A DNA stretch of 64,000 nucleotides, from contig CP027224.1 in assembly GCA_002973635.1 (NCBI GenBank), positions 3,234,501 to 3,298,500 of the forward strand, written 5' to 3'. The notes under the pieces were generated by a model. It saw only the letters and a list, made by a program, of their open reading frames with translations, was not told the DNA's origin and did no database searches. This DNA comes from Lysinibacillus sp. B2A1 (GTDB taxonomy: Bacteria > Bacillota > Bacilli > Bacillales_A > Planococcaceae). The translations under genes and the position numbers were made by a program. Below are positions 52,768 to 61,366 of the stretch, one piece after another. Numbering within the stretch: the stretch's first letter is position 1; the number at the start of each line of letters is the position of its first letter.

Positions 52768-53934
52768 TTACTCTTTTATAGTTTCAGCAAATGTTTTTCG
52801 GCCAGGATTAATTTTAATGACATGGACAGATAGTTTACTGATTGAATCTTTCGTCAATGGTATTTTCCCATCCTTTTCTAAATTTTTCCACACTTTAACG
52901 TTTTTACGATAAAGATATTCAGATAAACGATAAATATCAGTGTCTATTTTTAAACCTTCCTCATACGTCTCCATTACTTCTTTTTTTACTTGTTTAATGA
53001 TGTTCTCTCTAATTTGATGGGAGACCACTTTGCCTTTAAAACCATTTAGTGTGGCATTTAGATTAATTTCAATATCAAATGTCACTTGATCTTTACTTTT
53101 GATGATTGGCTTTACAGTAACATCTAATTTATCAATATCTACTGTTAAGAAATCGCTCTCTTCACTCTCTAATTTAAAGGTCACCTCGCCACGGTTAGTC
53201 TTATCGTGCATCCATTGATTGCCTCTAGCAGCAGTTTCTTTGATAAATCCTTTTAATCCATCCTTTGAGAGTACACCTATACCTGAAAATGTCGTTTCTT
53301 GTTCTGGTTTGATGGATGTTTCCCAATCTTTTTTGACGGTTACGTATGGTAGGCTAACCTCATGATTTGGCTCATTTAATGCAATCATTATTTCTCTTAA
53401 GTTTTGGGGTAAAATAAATGATTCTTGTTCAAAAGTGTTAGTAGGATTACTTAATTTAGAGGAAGTAAAAGTTCCCTTTAAAATCGGTGTTATCAGAAGA
53501 ATATCTTTGATAGGATCATTTGTACAATAGACCCAAATTTGATATCGAGTTTCTCTAAAACGGATAAAGGTATCCATAACAGGAATACTTCTTTCATTTT
53601 TTAATGCATTTTCTGAAAAAATAAGGTATCTCATATGTCCCCAAAATATTTGCTGATCAGAAGCACGATACAAATTATAAATAGCTTCTTCAATGGTTCT
53701 TCCTTTTGCAACTCCAACCTCAGCAGGTGCAACATCTGGATTCGGCTGTTCTGATTTTGCTAAAGCATCTAAATTAAGCATTTGCATATAGACTTCATAT
53801 TGATTATCTTTAAAATCGACGCCAATAGCGTTAATATAATACATTCTTTGTGGCTCAGTAACATCCCAGCAGCCAGATAACAGAAGTGTGGTCATAACCA
53901 ATAACGAAAGATTGGATAAAGAACGTTTATTCAT
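52768..53934 (-). CDS. Ger(x)C family germination lipoprotein (orphan copy 2)
   Basis: 388 aa. Lipobox LLSGC (Cys22), then CWDVTEPQRMYYINAIGVDF. Very similar to the copies at 166 and 55032. Spore-receptor C-subunit without adjacent A or B subunits. The start ATG 53934 follows GGGAAATC (weak). Terminator shared with the threonine-aldolase gene. Confidence 0.92.
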   Translation of the reverse strand: MNKRSLSNLSLLVMTTLLLSGCWDVTEPQRMYYINAIGVDFKDNQYEVYMQMLNLDALAKSEQPNPDVAPAEVGVAKGRTIEEAIYNLYRASDQQIFWGHMRYLIFSENALKNERSIPVMDTFIRFRETRYQIWVYCTNDPIKDILLITPILKGTFTSSKLSNPTNTFEQESFILPQNLREIMIALNEPNHEVSLPYVTVKKDWETSIKPEQETTFSGIGVLSKDGLKGFIKETAARGNQWMHDKTNRGEVTFKLESEESDFLTVDIDKLDVTVKPIIKSKDQVTFDIEINLNATLNGFKGKVVSHQIRENIIKQVKKEVMETYEEGLKIDTDIYRLSEYLYRKNVKVWKNLEKDGKIPLTKDSISKLSVHVIKINPGRKTFAETIKE

Positions 53935-54151
53935 TGATTTCCCTACTTTACGATAAAGAAGTTTTGTATTTAAGTTTTGACAAAATAATAACCAATTATA
54001 AGTAGCAATTTTACAATAAAATTATTGTTTATAGAGGGTAAATTATAAATGGTATAATTAGCTTAATATGGGTTAAAAGAAATTTGCTTCATAGAATCGA
54101 GGATAACGAATATAGAGTTTATTAATGATTCATCCGCAGGGAGGAAAAAGA

Positions 54152-54397
54152 ATGGAATTTATTATTGTAAGTGTGGTCATGATTCTCTTAGTAGGGTTTT
54201 TAATCAACTTAAAGAAGGCAAAACGCAATAATGTTAGTTCAAGAAGCCGCTCTAGTCATTCTGGCACTGGTACAACAGATTATATTTCAACAGGTTCTGT
54301 ATTTTCTTTACAAGACAATAACAATGACAATCACCATTGTTCCGACAGCAATTCTAATTACAGTGATTCATCAGATGGTGGTTCTTCATGTGATTAA
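54152..54397 (+). CDS. Small membrane protein with Ser/Asp/Asn-rich tail
   Basis: 81 aa from ATG 54152 (GGGAGGAAAAAGA before it). One membrane helix (residues 2-20), a basic KKAKR segment, then a low-complexity tail rich in Ser, Asn, Asp and His. Tail sequences of this kind are found in spore-coat-type or exported small proteins. Family not recognised. Nine upstream codons are excluded by the ribosome site. Confidence 0.7.
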   Translation: MEFIIVSVVMILLVGFLINLKKAKRNNVSSRSRSSHSGTGTTDYISTGSVFSLQDNNNDNHHCSDSNSNYSDSSDGGSSCD

Positions 54398-54560
54398 TAA
54401 TCATCTGACATTGGAAAATCTCCTTTTTACTGTTGGTATAAAATCAAAAAGTAGCAGTTAAATATTGTTAATTGATTTCTTGCTTAATTTGCTGCATGTT
54501 AATTGTTCAGATTTTGTATAGAGCTATATGATAATCTAATGATGTCATGAATCAATGAAA

Positions 54561-54604
54561 AAATGACTAGGCATTCAATTCATTTTGAGCCTGGTCATTT
54601 TTTT
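54561..54604 (+). terminator. Terminator
   Basis: AAATGACTAGGC with GCCTGGTCATTT (one mismatch), then TTTTTTT. It may end the gene at 54152. Confidence 0.8.
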
Positions 54605-54837
54605 GGGGCACTTAGGTATTAAAACAAAGTGCAAAAAAGTAGGGTTTCAACATTAACCGAAAGAAAATAATCGGTGTCCGAAAGGTTTATTTTCGGAAAT
54701 CCACAATTGAAATTTCGGTCTAACTATTGATAGGCTAGAAATAACCCAAAGGTAAGAAAATATGAATAGAGTTCATAGATTGAGCACTTGTTTTAAAGTA
54801 GAAATAGACTATAAATAAATATAAAGGAGTACATATT

Positions 54838-54882
54838 ATGAAAAGATCTAAAGTGCCTCAATTGAATCAATTCATGATGTAA
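54838..54882 (+). CDS. Possible 14-aa peptide with its own transcription unit
   Basis: MKRSKVPQLNQFMM. AAGGAG at 7 nt is a strong site. A promoter-like TTGTTT-16-TATAAA lies upstream, and a terminator follows at 54897. The unit would make a ~100-nt RNA. It could be a signalling or leader peptide, or a small RNA whose reading frame is accidental. Confidence 0.4.
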   Translation: MKRSKVPQLNQFMM

Positions 54883-54896
54883 AAACATTTATTAAA

Positions 54897-54933
54897 GACC
54901 AGTGTTCAATAAATATTGGACCTGGTCCTTTTT
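54897..54933 (+). terminator. Terminator of small unit
   Basis: GACCAG with CTGGTC and TTCAAT with ATTGGA (one G-U pair), then CTTTTTAT. Confidence 0.75.
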
Positions 54934-55031
54934 ATGTTTTTTGCTAACAAGTTAAGAAGGGTAAGTGATATTGGATTAAGTGGTGTAAACAAATAACCTG
55001 ACATTTACAAGAATGCCTAATTATTTTATAA

Positions 55032-56192
55032 TTATTCTTTTATTGTTTCAGCAAATGTTTTTCTACCTGGGTTCATTTTTTTGATATGAATATTGATTTT
55101 ACTAATTGAATCCTCTGTTAATGGGATTTTTCCGTTCACCTCTAATTTTTTCCATATTTTCACGTTATCTCTATAGAGTACTTCTGATAAACGATATAAA
55201 TCCGCGTCTAATTTCAGACCCTCTTTAAACGTTTCCCGTATTTCTTTTACCATTTCTTTTTTTATTTTTTTTCTTAATTCATCAGTCGTTACTTTTGATT
55301 TAAACCCATTGATTGTAGCGTTAATATTAATATGAAATTCGAATGAAACCTGTTGTTCATTTTTTAAGATGGGTTCCACTATTATTTTAAGCTTATCGAT
55401 ACTTACAGTTAAATATTCCTCTTCATTGTCTAATTTAATGGTAAGTTCTCCTCGTTTTGTCTCATCATGAGTCCACTGAAATCCTCTTGCTGAAACGTCT
55501 TCTATGCTTCCCTTAAAGCCATCTTTTGAAAGTATAGCAATACCTGAAAAGAATGTATTTTCTGTGGCTTCTTCTGTTGTTGACCAATCTTTTTTTATTG
55601 TTACATAAGGGAGATTAATCTCATGGCTTGGTTCATTTAATCCAATTACGATGTCTCTCAGGTCTCTCGGCAATATAAATGTTTCATTTCTAGTTGGATT
55701 TATAGGATTACTTAATTTTGATACAGCATGCGAACCTTCTAATAGCGGCGTTGTAAGCAATATTTCATTCAAAGGCTCTTTTGTACAATAGACCCAAATT
55801 TGATACCGTGTATCTCTATAACGAATAAATGTATCAATCGCTGGAATACTACGTTCATCCTCTAAAGCACTCTCAGAGAAGACCATATATCTCATATGTC
55901 CCCAAAAAATCTTTTGGTCACTTGAATTATATAATTTGTATATTGCCTCATCTACGGTTCTTCCTTTTGCATAACCTATCTCTGCTGCTACAATCTTAGG
56001 ATTTGGCTGTTCTGATTTTGCTACATCATCAAAATTAATAAATTGTACATACACTTCATACAAATTATCCTTAAAATCAACACCGATTGCATTAATATAA
56101 TACATCCTTTGAGGTTCATTGACATCCCAGCAACCTGATAACAAGAATGTATTAACTATGATTAAGAAAAGGATTAAAGGATGCTTAGTCAT
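55032..56192 (-). CDS. Ger(x)C family germination lipoprotein (orphan copy 3)
   Basis: 386 aa. Lipobox LLSGC, then CWDVNEPQRMYYINAIGVDF. Very similar to the copy at 52768 (adjacent, probably a tandem duplicate) and to that at 166. GGGAGGATACAT gives ATG 56192 the right spacing; nine extra upstream codons are discarded. No A or B subunit adjacent. An inverted repeat lies about 40-100 nt upstream. Confidence 0.92.
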   Translation of the reverse strand: MTKHPLILFLIIVNTFLLSGCWDVNEPQRMYYINAIGVDFKDNLYEVYVQFINFDDVAKSEQPNPKIVAAEIGYAKGRTVDEAIYKLYNSSDQKIFWGHMRYMVFSESALEDERSIPAIDTFIRYRDTRYQIWVYCTKEPLNEILLTTPLLEGSHAVSKLSNPINPTRNETFILPRDLRDIVIGLNEPSHEINLPYVTIKKDWSTTEEATENTFFSGIAILSKDGFKGSIEDVSARGFQWTHDETKRGELTIKLDNEEEYLTVSIDKLKIIVEPILKNEQQVSFEFHININATINGFKSKVTTDELRKKIKKEMVKEIRETFKEGLKLDADLYRLSEVLYRDNVKIWKKLEVNGKIPLTEDSISKINIHIKKMNPGRKTFAETIKE

Positions 56193-56787
56193 ATGTATCC
56201 TCCCAATAGTATGTGTCAATCTGATCAGGGTTCATTACTATGAACATAGTGGACGGTTTTCAATGGAGCTAATCATCGTTCATAGTAATGTAACCTAATA
56301 TCGTTTAGTATTGGCTTATTAATAGTAAGATAAACAAAAAAATTCACTTCTAATTCTAGAGGTGACTTCACTCTCAGAGAAGGCTATTTTGTGGGAGGAA
56401 GGGATTAACATAAAATCCCTATTAAGTATTTAAGAGTGATGGAATAAACGGTTTGTACATTACGATTCAGCAAAGACTAAGTAAATATGAATAGTTTTAT
56501 ATAAGAGAGAGATTTTTTTACTATTACTTACTGCTTGAAATCTAAAATTCATAGATACTAAAGCTAAAAATCCCCTAAAAAATGCTGAGATTTTTTTCGA
56601 TGTTTGAATATTTATCTTCAGAAAATGTACTAGTTCGATAGACGGTTAAACCTAACAAGATGTGACCTTTTGTATTAACAGAGGGTGTTTTTTTTAGTAG
56701 AATAGTGGGATAAATGTATAAATTTGAAAATAGTAATAGAACTTCCTTCATTATCTATGTATATTTATGTAGAAGGGGGACTAAACA
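56193..56787. other. Gene-free region with an inverted repeat
   Basis: Divergent promoter region. Besides the inverted repeat at 56233-56290 there is no gene; AT-rich. Confidence 0.5.
56233..56290. repeat. 13-bp inverted repeat upstream of Ger(x)C
   Basis: CATTACTATGAAC (56233-56245) with GTTCATAGTAATG (56278-56290), a perfect match around a 32-nt centre; the flanks GGTT and AACC extend it with a one-base bulge. Too long for a simple operator, so either a leader hairpin or the ends of a lost element. Confidence 0.65.
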
Positions 56788-57414
56788 ATGAAGAAAATAC
56801 TTATATTACCACTAACATTGTTATTAAGTATTTTACTAGTAGCATGTAGCCAAGATAAAGAAAGTGAAAGTGGTAAGAAAAGCGATAATGCTGATAAAGC
56901 AGCAGAAGAAACTAAAGATGAATCGGTTAAAGTCGATAAAGGGCTTTTAAATGTGGAAATTACAATTCCAGCTTCCTTATTTGAAGGACAAGATATCGAT
57001 TCTGCTATTAATGAAGTAAAAAAAGAAGGTGTTAAGGAAGTCATTAAAAATGATGACGGTTCTGTAACGTATAAAATGTCTAAATCCGTTCATAAAGAAA
57101 TGATGAAAGAGATGGAAAAAAGTATTTTAGATACGATAGAAGAAATTAAAACTAGCAAAGATTTTGCTTCCATCAAGGATGTCACATATAATAAATCCTT
57201 TACTGAGTTTACGATAACTGTAAATAAAGAACAGTTTGAAAATGGTTTTGATGCTATGGCATCAATGGGACTTGCATTAAAAGGCATGTATTATCAACTT
57301 TTTAGTGGTATCGATTCTGAGAAATTTAAGGTTACAGTCATTTTTAAAGATGATTCAAATGGAGAAGTAATAAATACAATTGTTTATCCAGATGATCTAA
57401 ATGAGGATAGTTAA
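56788..57414 (+). CDS. Hypothetical lipoprotein with acidic linker
   Basis: 208 aa. Lipobox LLVAC (Cys20), then a low-complexity Ser/Asp/Lys/Glu linker to residue 50, then a folded domain of about 155 residues. Anchored outside the membrane. No family recognised. GGGGGAC precedes ATG. Terminator at 57431. Confidence 0.75.
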   Translation: MKKILILPLTLLLSILLVACSQDKESESGKKSDNADKAAEETKDESVKVDKGLLNVEITIPASLFEGQDIDSAINEVKKEGVKEVIKNDDGSVTYKMSKSVHKEMMKEMEKSILDTIEEIKTSKDFASIKDVTYNKSFTEFTITVNKEQFENGFDAMASMGLALKGMYYQLFSGIDSEKFKVTVIFKDDSNGEVINTIVYPDDLNEDS

Positions 57415-57430
57415 TTTAAATAGTTAATTT

Positions 57431-57456
57431 AAAAAGCACTCTAACAGGTGCTTTTT
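57431..57456 (+). terminator. Terminator after lipoprotein gene
   Basis: AAAAAGCAC with GGTGCTTTTT, then CTGC. Just before it, TAGTTAATTTAAA occurs twice in tandem. Confidence 0.8.
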
Positions 57457-57538
57457 CTGCTGCAAATGTAGGGATAATGATTAACTAGATAGTCAATTAA
57501 TAGATACTATAACAACTACATTTTTTAGGGGGGATTTA

Positions 57539-57691
57539 ATGCAATTTGCGAATCAGGAATATCAATTGCAAGACAGTTATTTCGTTGTTATTGATGCACC
57601 AATTATTTATTTTACTATCGGTTTTTTCCTATTTATCACAATTGTTTTGTTTATTTTTTTGAATAAAAAAAGGAAGAAAAAAATTCATTGA
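57539..57691 (+). CDS. Small membrane protein, 50 aa
   Basis: ATG after GGGGGGATTTA. One hydrophobic segment (about residues 20-40) followed by a run of basic residues (NKKRKKKIH), so a single-pass protein with the tail inside. Family unknown. Confidence 0.65.
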   Translation: MQFANQEYQLQDSYFVVIDAPIIYFTIGFFLFITIVLFIFLNKKRKKKIH

Positions 57692-57834
57692 ACTTTTTGT
57701 GCGCCAATTATCACTGGTAGTCCATCCAATAATTATAATCATTAAGTTCAAATGAGCAATCCGCCTCTATCAACATAGGCTTCATAGACAGACTATATAT
57801 TAGAACTTAAGTGAAATTAAAAGGAGATTTCCAT

Positions 57835-58311
57835 ATGGCAATATTAAAAGATTACTCTAGTGATCCTAATTGTGAAGTTGAAATTAATTTCAAATTAGTG
57901 AATGATTTTAGTGTGAGATTCTATATTTATTCAGAGGAGGTCGAGATTTTCCCAGGGTACATAAGGAATTTGCTTGCTTAAAGGAAGATTTCTTTAAGTT
58001 ATTAGTTGATCTAATACATCTTGATAGTATTCATTTGAGTATTTTAGAGCCTAAAGATCCATTATCATATTCCTCATTACAGAAAATATTATTATCCTCA
58101 ATATGGTTTTCTTCAAATTCCTGAACATGAAAGAACTGAATCGGAGACTCGATATAAATTAATTTTTGTATTAGATGCAAATGAGAAGAATCATTTTGGG
58201 CCTAGAGAATGTGGTCCCGCGTTTTGTATAATTGTGAAAATGGAGCAGATAATTGAATTTGTAGATAAATTAAAATTGGAAGTAATCTGTTTTAATAAAA
58301 TAACTAGATAA
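57835..58311 (+). pseudogene. Gene broken by two frameshifts
   Basis: Begins ATG after AAGGAGATTTCC. Reading continues in three frames: MAILKDYSSDPNCEVEINF to EEVEIFPG; then KEFACLKEDFFKLLVDLIHL; then ERTESETRYKLIFVLD and IIEFVDKLKLEVICFN to TAA 58309. Each part is protein-like and they join without overlap, so this is one gene of about 158 codons with two indels. Family not recognised. Confidence 0.65.
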
Positions 58312-58346
58312 ACCCACATCATTAAACTATAGGTGAGGAATATCCT

Positions 58347-58644
58347 TTGAATCCTAAAATAAAGCATACATTTTCGTTTCCAAAAAAAGAATGGGATTTT
58401 TAATTTACCAACTCTATTTGCCACTGAAAATCAAACAGATATGAAGTTAAGTGATGTCAAAATTGATACTTTCAAAGAAAAAGATAATCATTTCGAAATC
58501 GAATATACATTGTTTGTGACAATTGGCGATTATAATGTTGAAAAAACAGGTGAAATGACTATTTTTAATGAAGAAGATAACAAGTTCATTATTATTTATG
58601 ATTGGGAAAATTTTGTTACGATAGATAATAAAAAACTCAAGTAA
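58347..58644 (+). pseudogene. Gene broken by one inserted base
   Basis: TTG 58347 after AGGTGAGGAA. The N-terminal frame ends at KKEWDF; the next frame continues NLPTLFATENQTDMKLSDVK to KKLK. One extra T in the TTTTT run near 58400 separates them; its removal gives about 99 aa. Family not recognised. It follows the broken gene at 57835 by 36 nt, so the two were one operon. Confidence 0.6.
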
Positions 58645-58676
58645 GCAAATGGGGCACGAGGAAGAAGTAAAAAAGG

Positions 58677-58708
58677 TACCAGGCACTTATCAAAGTACCT
58701 GGTTTTTA
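58677..58708 (+). terminator. Terminator of broken two-gene unit
   Basis: ACCAGGCACTT with AAGTACCTGGT (one mismatch), then TTTTTAT. Confidence 0.75.
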
Positions 58709-58734
58709 TAACTATGAACTAGATTTCAAATTAA

Positions 58735-59688
58735 TTATTCTAATTCACATTCGTATTGTTTGATTAGTTCCTGTAACTTATTTTTTATCTGTTCACGTAC
58801 TATCTGAGGATGTTTTACATTGGCCTCCATGCCTAAGCCCAAGAAAAAATGTACCAACCATGGTGTAAATGAAGAGTTCATTTTTGTACAAATCGTACCA
58901 TATCCATCATCATGTATCTCCATCCACTGGGATAACCATACTTCTGATTGACACCGTCTTACTCCTTCTGGTGTTAAATCTACCTCAAGGTCTAACATAT
59001 TATCCTCATTTGCTGGCATAATCCATGCCTTTATGTGTTCATTCTTCATATTCAATTTTAAACTTTGGTCTGCAACTAGGGAAAAATCCTTTACTCTATC
59101 TACACGAAATACTCGATAATCCTCTGCTAAGAAACAATAGGCCTGACAGTACCATAACCCATTCATCGTATAAATTCCAATAGGTTGAATGCTTCTAGTT
59201 TTACTAGTAGCTGCTTCATATATGATTGTGACGACACGCTGTTCGAGTGCAGCTTCAAGTAGTTCTTTTAAGAATGGCACTTCTAACCCATGTGGAGGCA
59301 CCCAAAATATAAGCCGTTGCTGCATACTTTCAATCTTTTGCTTTAGCTCACTTGATAAATAATGGAAAAATTTATCTAAGGCCGTATTCACTTCGTTTTT
59401 GAAGGGGAGAGCTTTGTAATTATGTAACGATTGGCAAGCAAAAAACAAAGCGATTGCCTCGTGTTCGGTAAAGCTGATTGGTGGTAGCACTTTCTCACGT
59501 AAAACACGATAACCTCCGCTAGGTCCAGCTTCAGAGTAAAGCGGCACTCCTAGTTCACTCAATTCCATTAAATCACGAATCATCGTTCGGCGTGAAACAC
59601 CGCATTCATCTGCCATCTCCTGAATAGTAAACTTCTTACGCTCATTGACCTTCATCATAAGCTGAATAAGTCTTTGCGCTTTGTGCAT
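58735..59688 (-). CDS. YafY/WYL family transcriptional regulator
   Basis: 317 aa. N-terminal HTH (KFTIQEMADECGVSRRTMIRDL at residues 17-38) with the typical GPSGGYRV following, then a WYL domain near residues 130-200 (GLWYCQAYCFLAEDYRVFRVDRV). GAGGAGG before ATG 59688 decides the start; the fourteen upstream codons are excluded. Divergent from a monooxygenase/AlkC/oxidoreductase set, its likely targets, with an operator at 59720. Confidence 0.92.
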   Translation of the reverse strand: MHKAQRLIQLMMKVNERKKFTIQEMADECGVSRRTMIRDLMELSELGVPLYSEAGPSGGYRVLREKVLPPISFTEHEAIALFFACQSLHNYKALPFKNEVNTALDKFFHYLSSELKQKIESMQQRLIFWVPPHGLEVPFLKELLEAALEQRVVTIIYEAATSKTRSIQPIGIYTMNGLWYCQAYCFLAEDYRVFRVDRVKDFSLVADQSLKLNMKNEHIKAWIMPANEDNMLDLEVDLTPEGVRRCQSEVWLSQWMEIHDDGYGTICTKMNSSFTPWLVHFFLGLGMEANVKHPQIVREQIKNKLQELIKQYECELE

Positions 59689-59719
59689 AAAAAAGTCCTC
59701 CTCTATCAAAAAACTATTT

Positions 59720-59744
59720 AATAGTGCCAATAGTTGTCACTATT
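59720..59744. promoter_or_regulatory. Operator of YafY/WYL regulator (candidate)
   Basis: AATAGTG (59720-59726) and CACTATT (59738-59744), 25 bp in total, with CA and TG inside; one mismatch. It lies in the divergent gap 30 nt before the regulator gene and 100 nt before the monooxygenase gene. Confidence 0.6.
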
Positions 59745-59843
59745 ATCCCTTATATTAAAACTCGAAGTCAATGTTTATAAAGCTTTGAAATCTAGACAGG
59801 AAGACATTGACTTCACGATTAATAGGCTGATAGGAGACAAAAA

Positions 59844-60167
59844 ATGGAACTAGAATACCAAAACTATGTAATGGAAGTTGTTTTATTTGAGCTAAAGGAG
59901 GGAATCGACAAGCATCGTTTTTGTCAAGCAGCAGCCGCACTAACCGATTTACTAAAAGATGAAATATCAGGATTTGAAGGGCGTACGTTACTACATACAT
60001 TCGATGAAAGTCAATGGACAGACATTATATATTGGTACGATAAGGATAGTGCATTGGGCGCCATGGAGAAACTCAAATCTAAATCAGAGTTTCAAATTTT
60101 TGTAACCATGATTGATTCAAGAGCGATTACACAAAGATATCTGATTCCGACTAATCTGAACTTGTGA
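59844..60167 (+). CDS. ABM-like dimeric ferredoxin-fold protein
   Basis: 107 aa, the size of an antibiotic-biosynthesis-monooxygenase or EthD-like dimeric alpha/beta barrel. VMEVVLFELKEGIDKHRF and ISGFEGRTLLHTFDESQW, then DIIYWYDKDSALGAM, fit that fold. Function unknown; often involved in stress or aromatic-compound handling. Divergent from the YafY gene. The AlkC gene is 65 nt downstream. Confidence 0.7.
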   Translation: MELEYQNYVMEVVLFELKEGIDKHRFCQAAAALTDLLKDEISGFEGRTLLHTFDESQWTDIIYWYDKDSALGAMEKLKSKSEFQIFVTMIDSRAITQRYLIPTNLNL

Positions 60168-60232
60168 TAGCTATAGGAAAAGCAGATGATGCCATAATCA
60201 GATTGAAATGATAACTAAAAGGGAGACGGGAC

Positions 60233-61366
60233 ATGGCTGACACATTTGAGGGGAAATATACAACTGATTTCTTTTATCAATTTACAACCATTTTAAAAAT
60301 GGAATACCCTGCTTTTGAATCTAATAAGTTTATGAATTTAATCTATGATGACCATTGGGAAGAGGAAAAATTCAAACAGCGTATTAGACATATCAGTAAT
60401 GCTTTACGTATGACTTTGCCAATGTCCTATCGTGATGCATTATCAATTTTGATAGAAATTGCGCCAAAATGCAAAGGGGTGGAATTCTTATTTTTTCCTG
60501 ACTTTGTGGAAGTAAATGGACTAGATGATTGGAATGATTCCATGACCGCATTGGAGGTATTTACTCAATTCTCCAGTTCAGAGTTTGCCGTTCGAGCCTT
60601 CATATTAAAAGATTATCAAAGGATGATGGATCAAATGTTGAAGTGGGCGAATCATTCCAATTATCATATCAGACGGTTAGCTAGCGAGGGGTGTCGACCT
60701 AGGTTGCCTTGGGCATCTACTTTGGAAACGTTCAAATTGAATCCTTCACCAATCTTACCAATATTGTACCAGCTCAAGCAGGATTCATCTGTTTATGTAC
60801 AAAAAAGTGTAGCTAATAATCTGAATGATATTTCCAAAGATCATCCAGAACTAGTGAAAAATCTCGCACGTGAATGGCATAGAAAGAATTCAATCACGGA
60901 TTGGATTCTTAAACATGGATGTCGTGGTTTACTGCGGAAAGGAGATTCTGAGGTGCTTTTCTTATTCGGTTTTGAAATCTCACCAGATGTATCTGTTAAA
61001 GATTTATCGCTAGAAAAGGATAATTTGGCGATTGAGCAGACTCTTAATTTTTCATTTTCAGTTCAGACAAATGCCTCAGCGCCCCAAAAGCTGCGAATCG
61101 AATATGCAATTGATTTTGTCAAAGCGAATGGATCAACTTCTCGAAAACTGTTCAAGGTTACAGAACGCATCTTTGAAAAAGAAAGTCGTCTATATAAACG
61201 GAGTCATTCGTTTAGAGATTTAACAATTCGTAAGCATTATCCAGGTAAACATAAGCTAGCAGTAATTATAAATGGGCAAGAGCTATCAGCAGCAGAATTT
61301 TATATCACCAATAAAAGTAAGAAGTATACAGAAAATAATATATTTGGAGGTACAATAGATGAATAA
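60233..61366 (+). CDS. DNA alkylation repair protein (AlkC type)
   Basis: 377 aa. Residues about 10-250 form HEAT-like repeats (AlkC/AlkD superfamily) with WANHSNYHIRRLASEGCRPRLPW, the signature of this branch. Residues about 260-365 form an Ig-like beta domain, as in AlkC proteins, which use it to hold DNA. AlkC enzymes remove 3-methylcytosine and 3-methyladenine. Overlaps the next gene by 8 nt, so the pair is coupled. GGGAGACGGG precedes ATG. Confidence 0.88.
   Translation: MADTFEGKYTTDFFYQFTTILKMEYPAFESNKFMNLIYDDHWEEEKFKQRIRHISNALRMTLPMSYRDALSILIEIAPKCKGVEFLFFPDFVEVNGLDDWNDSMTALEVFTQFSSSEFAVRAFILKDYQRMMDQMLKWANHSNYHIRRLASEGCRPRLPWASTLETFKLNPSPILPILYQLKQDSSVYVQKSVANNLNDISKDHPELVKNLAREWHRKNSITDWILKHGCRGLLRKGDSEVLFLFGFEISPDVSVKDLSLEKDNLAIEQTLNFSFSVQTNASAPQKLRIEYAIDFVKANGSTSRKLFKVTERIFEKESRLYKRSHSFRDLTIRKHYPGKHKLAVIINGQELSAAEFYITNKSKKYTENNIFGGTIDE

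Larger units (their letters stand above)
54398..55031. other. Gene-free region with a short RNA/peptide unit
   Basis: About 630 bp. It holds the terminator at 54561, the 14-codon frame at 54838 and the terminator at 54897. No normal gene. Confidence 0.5.
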
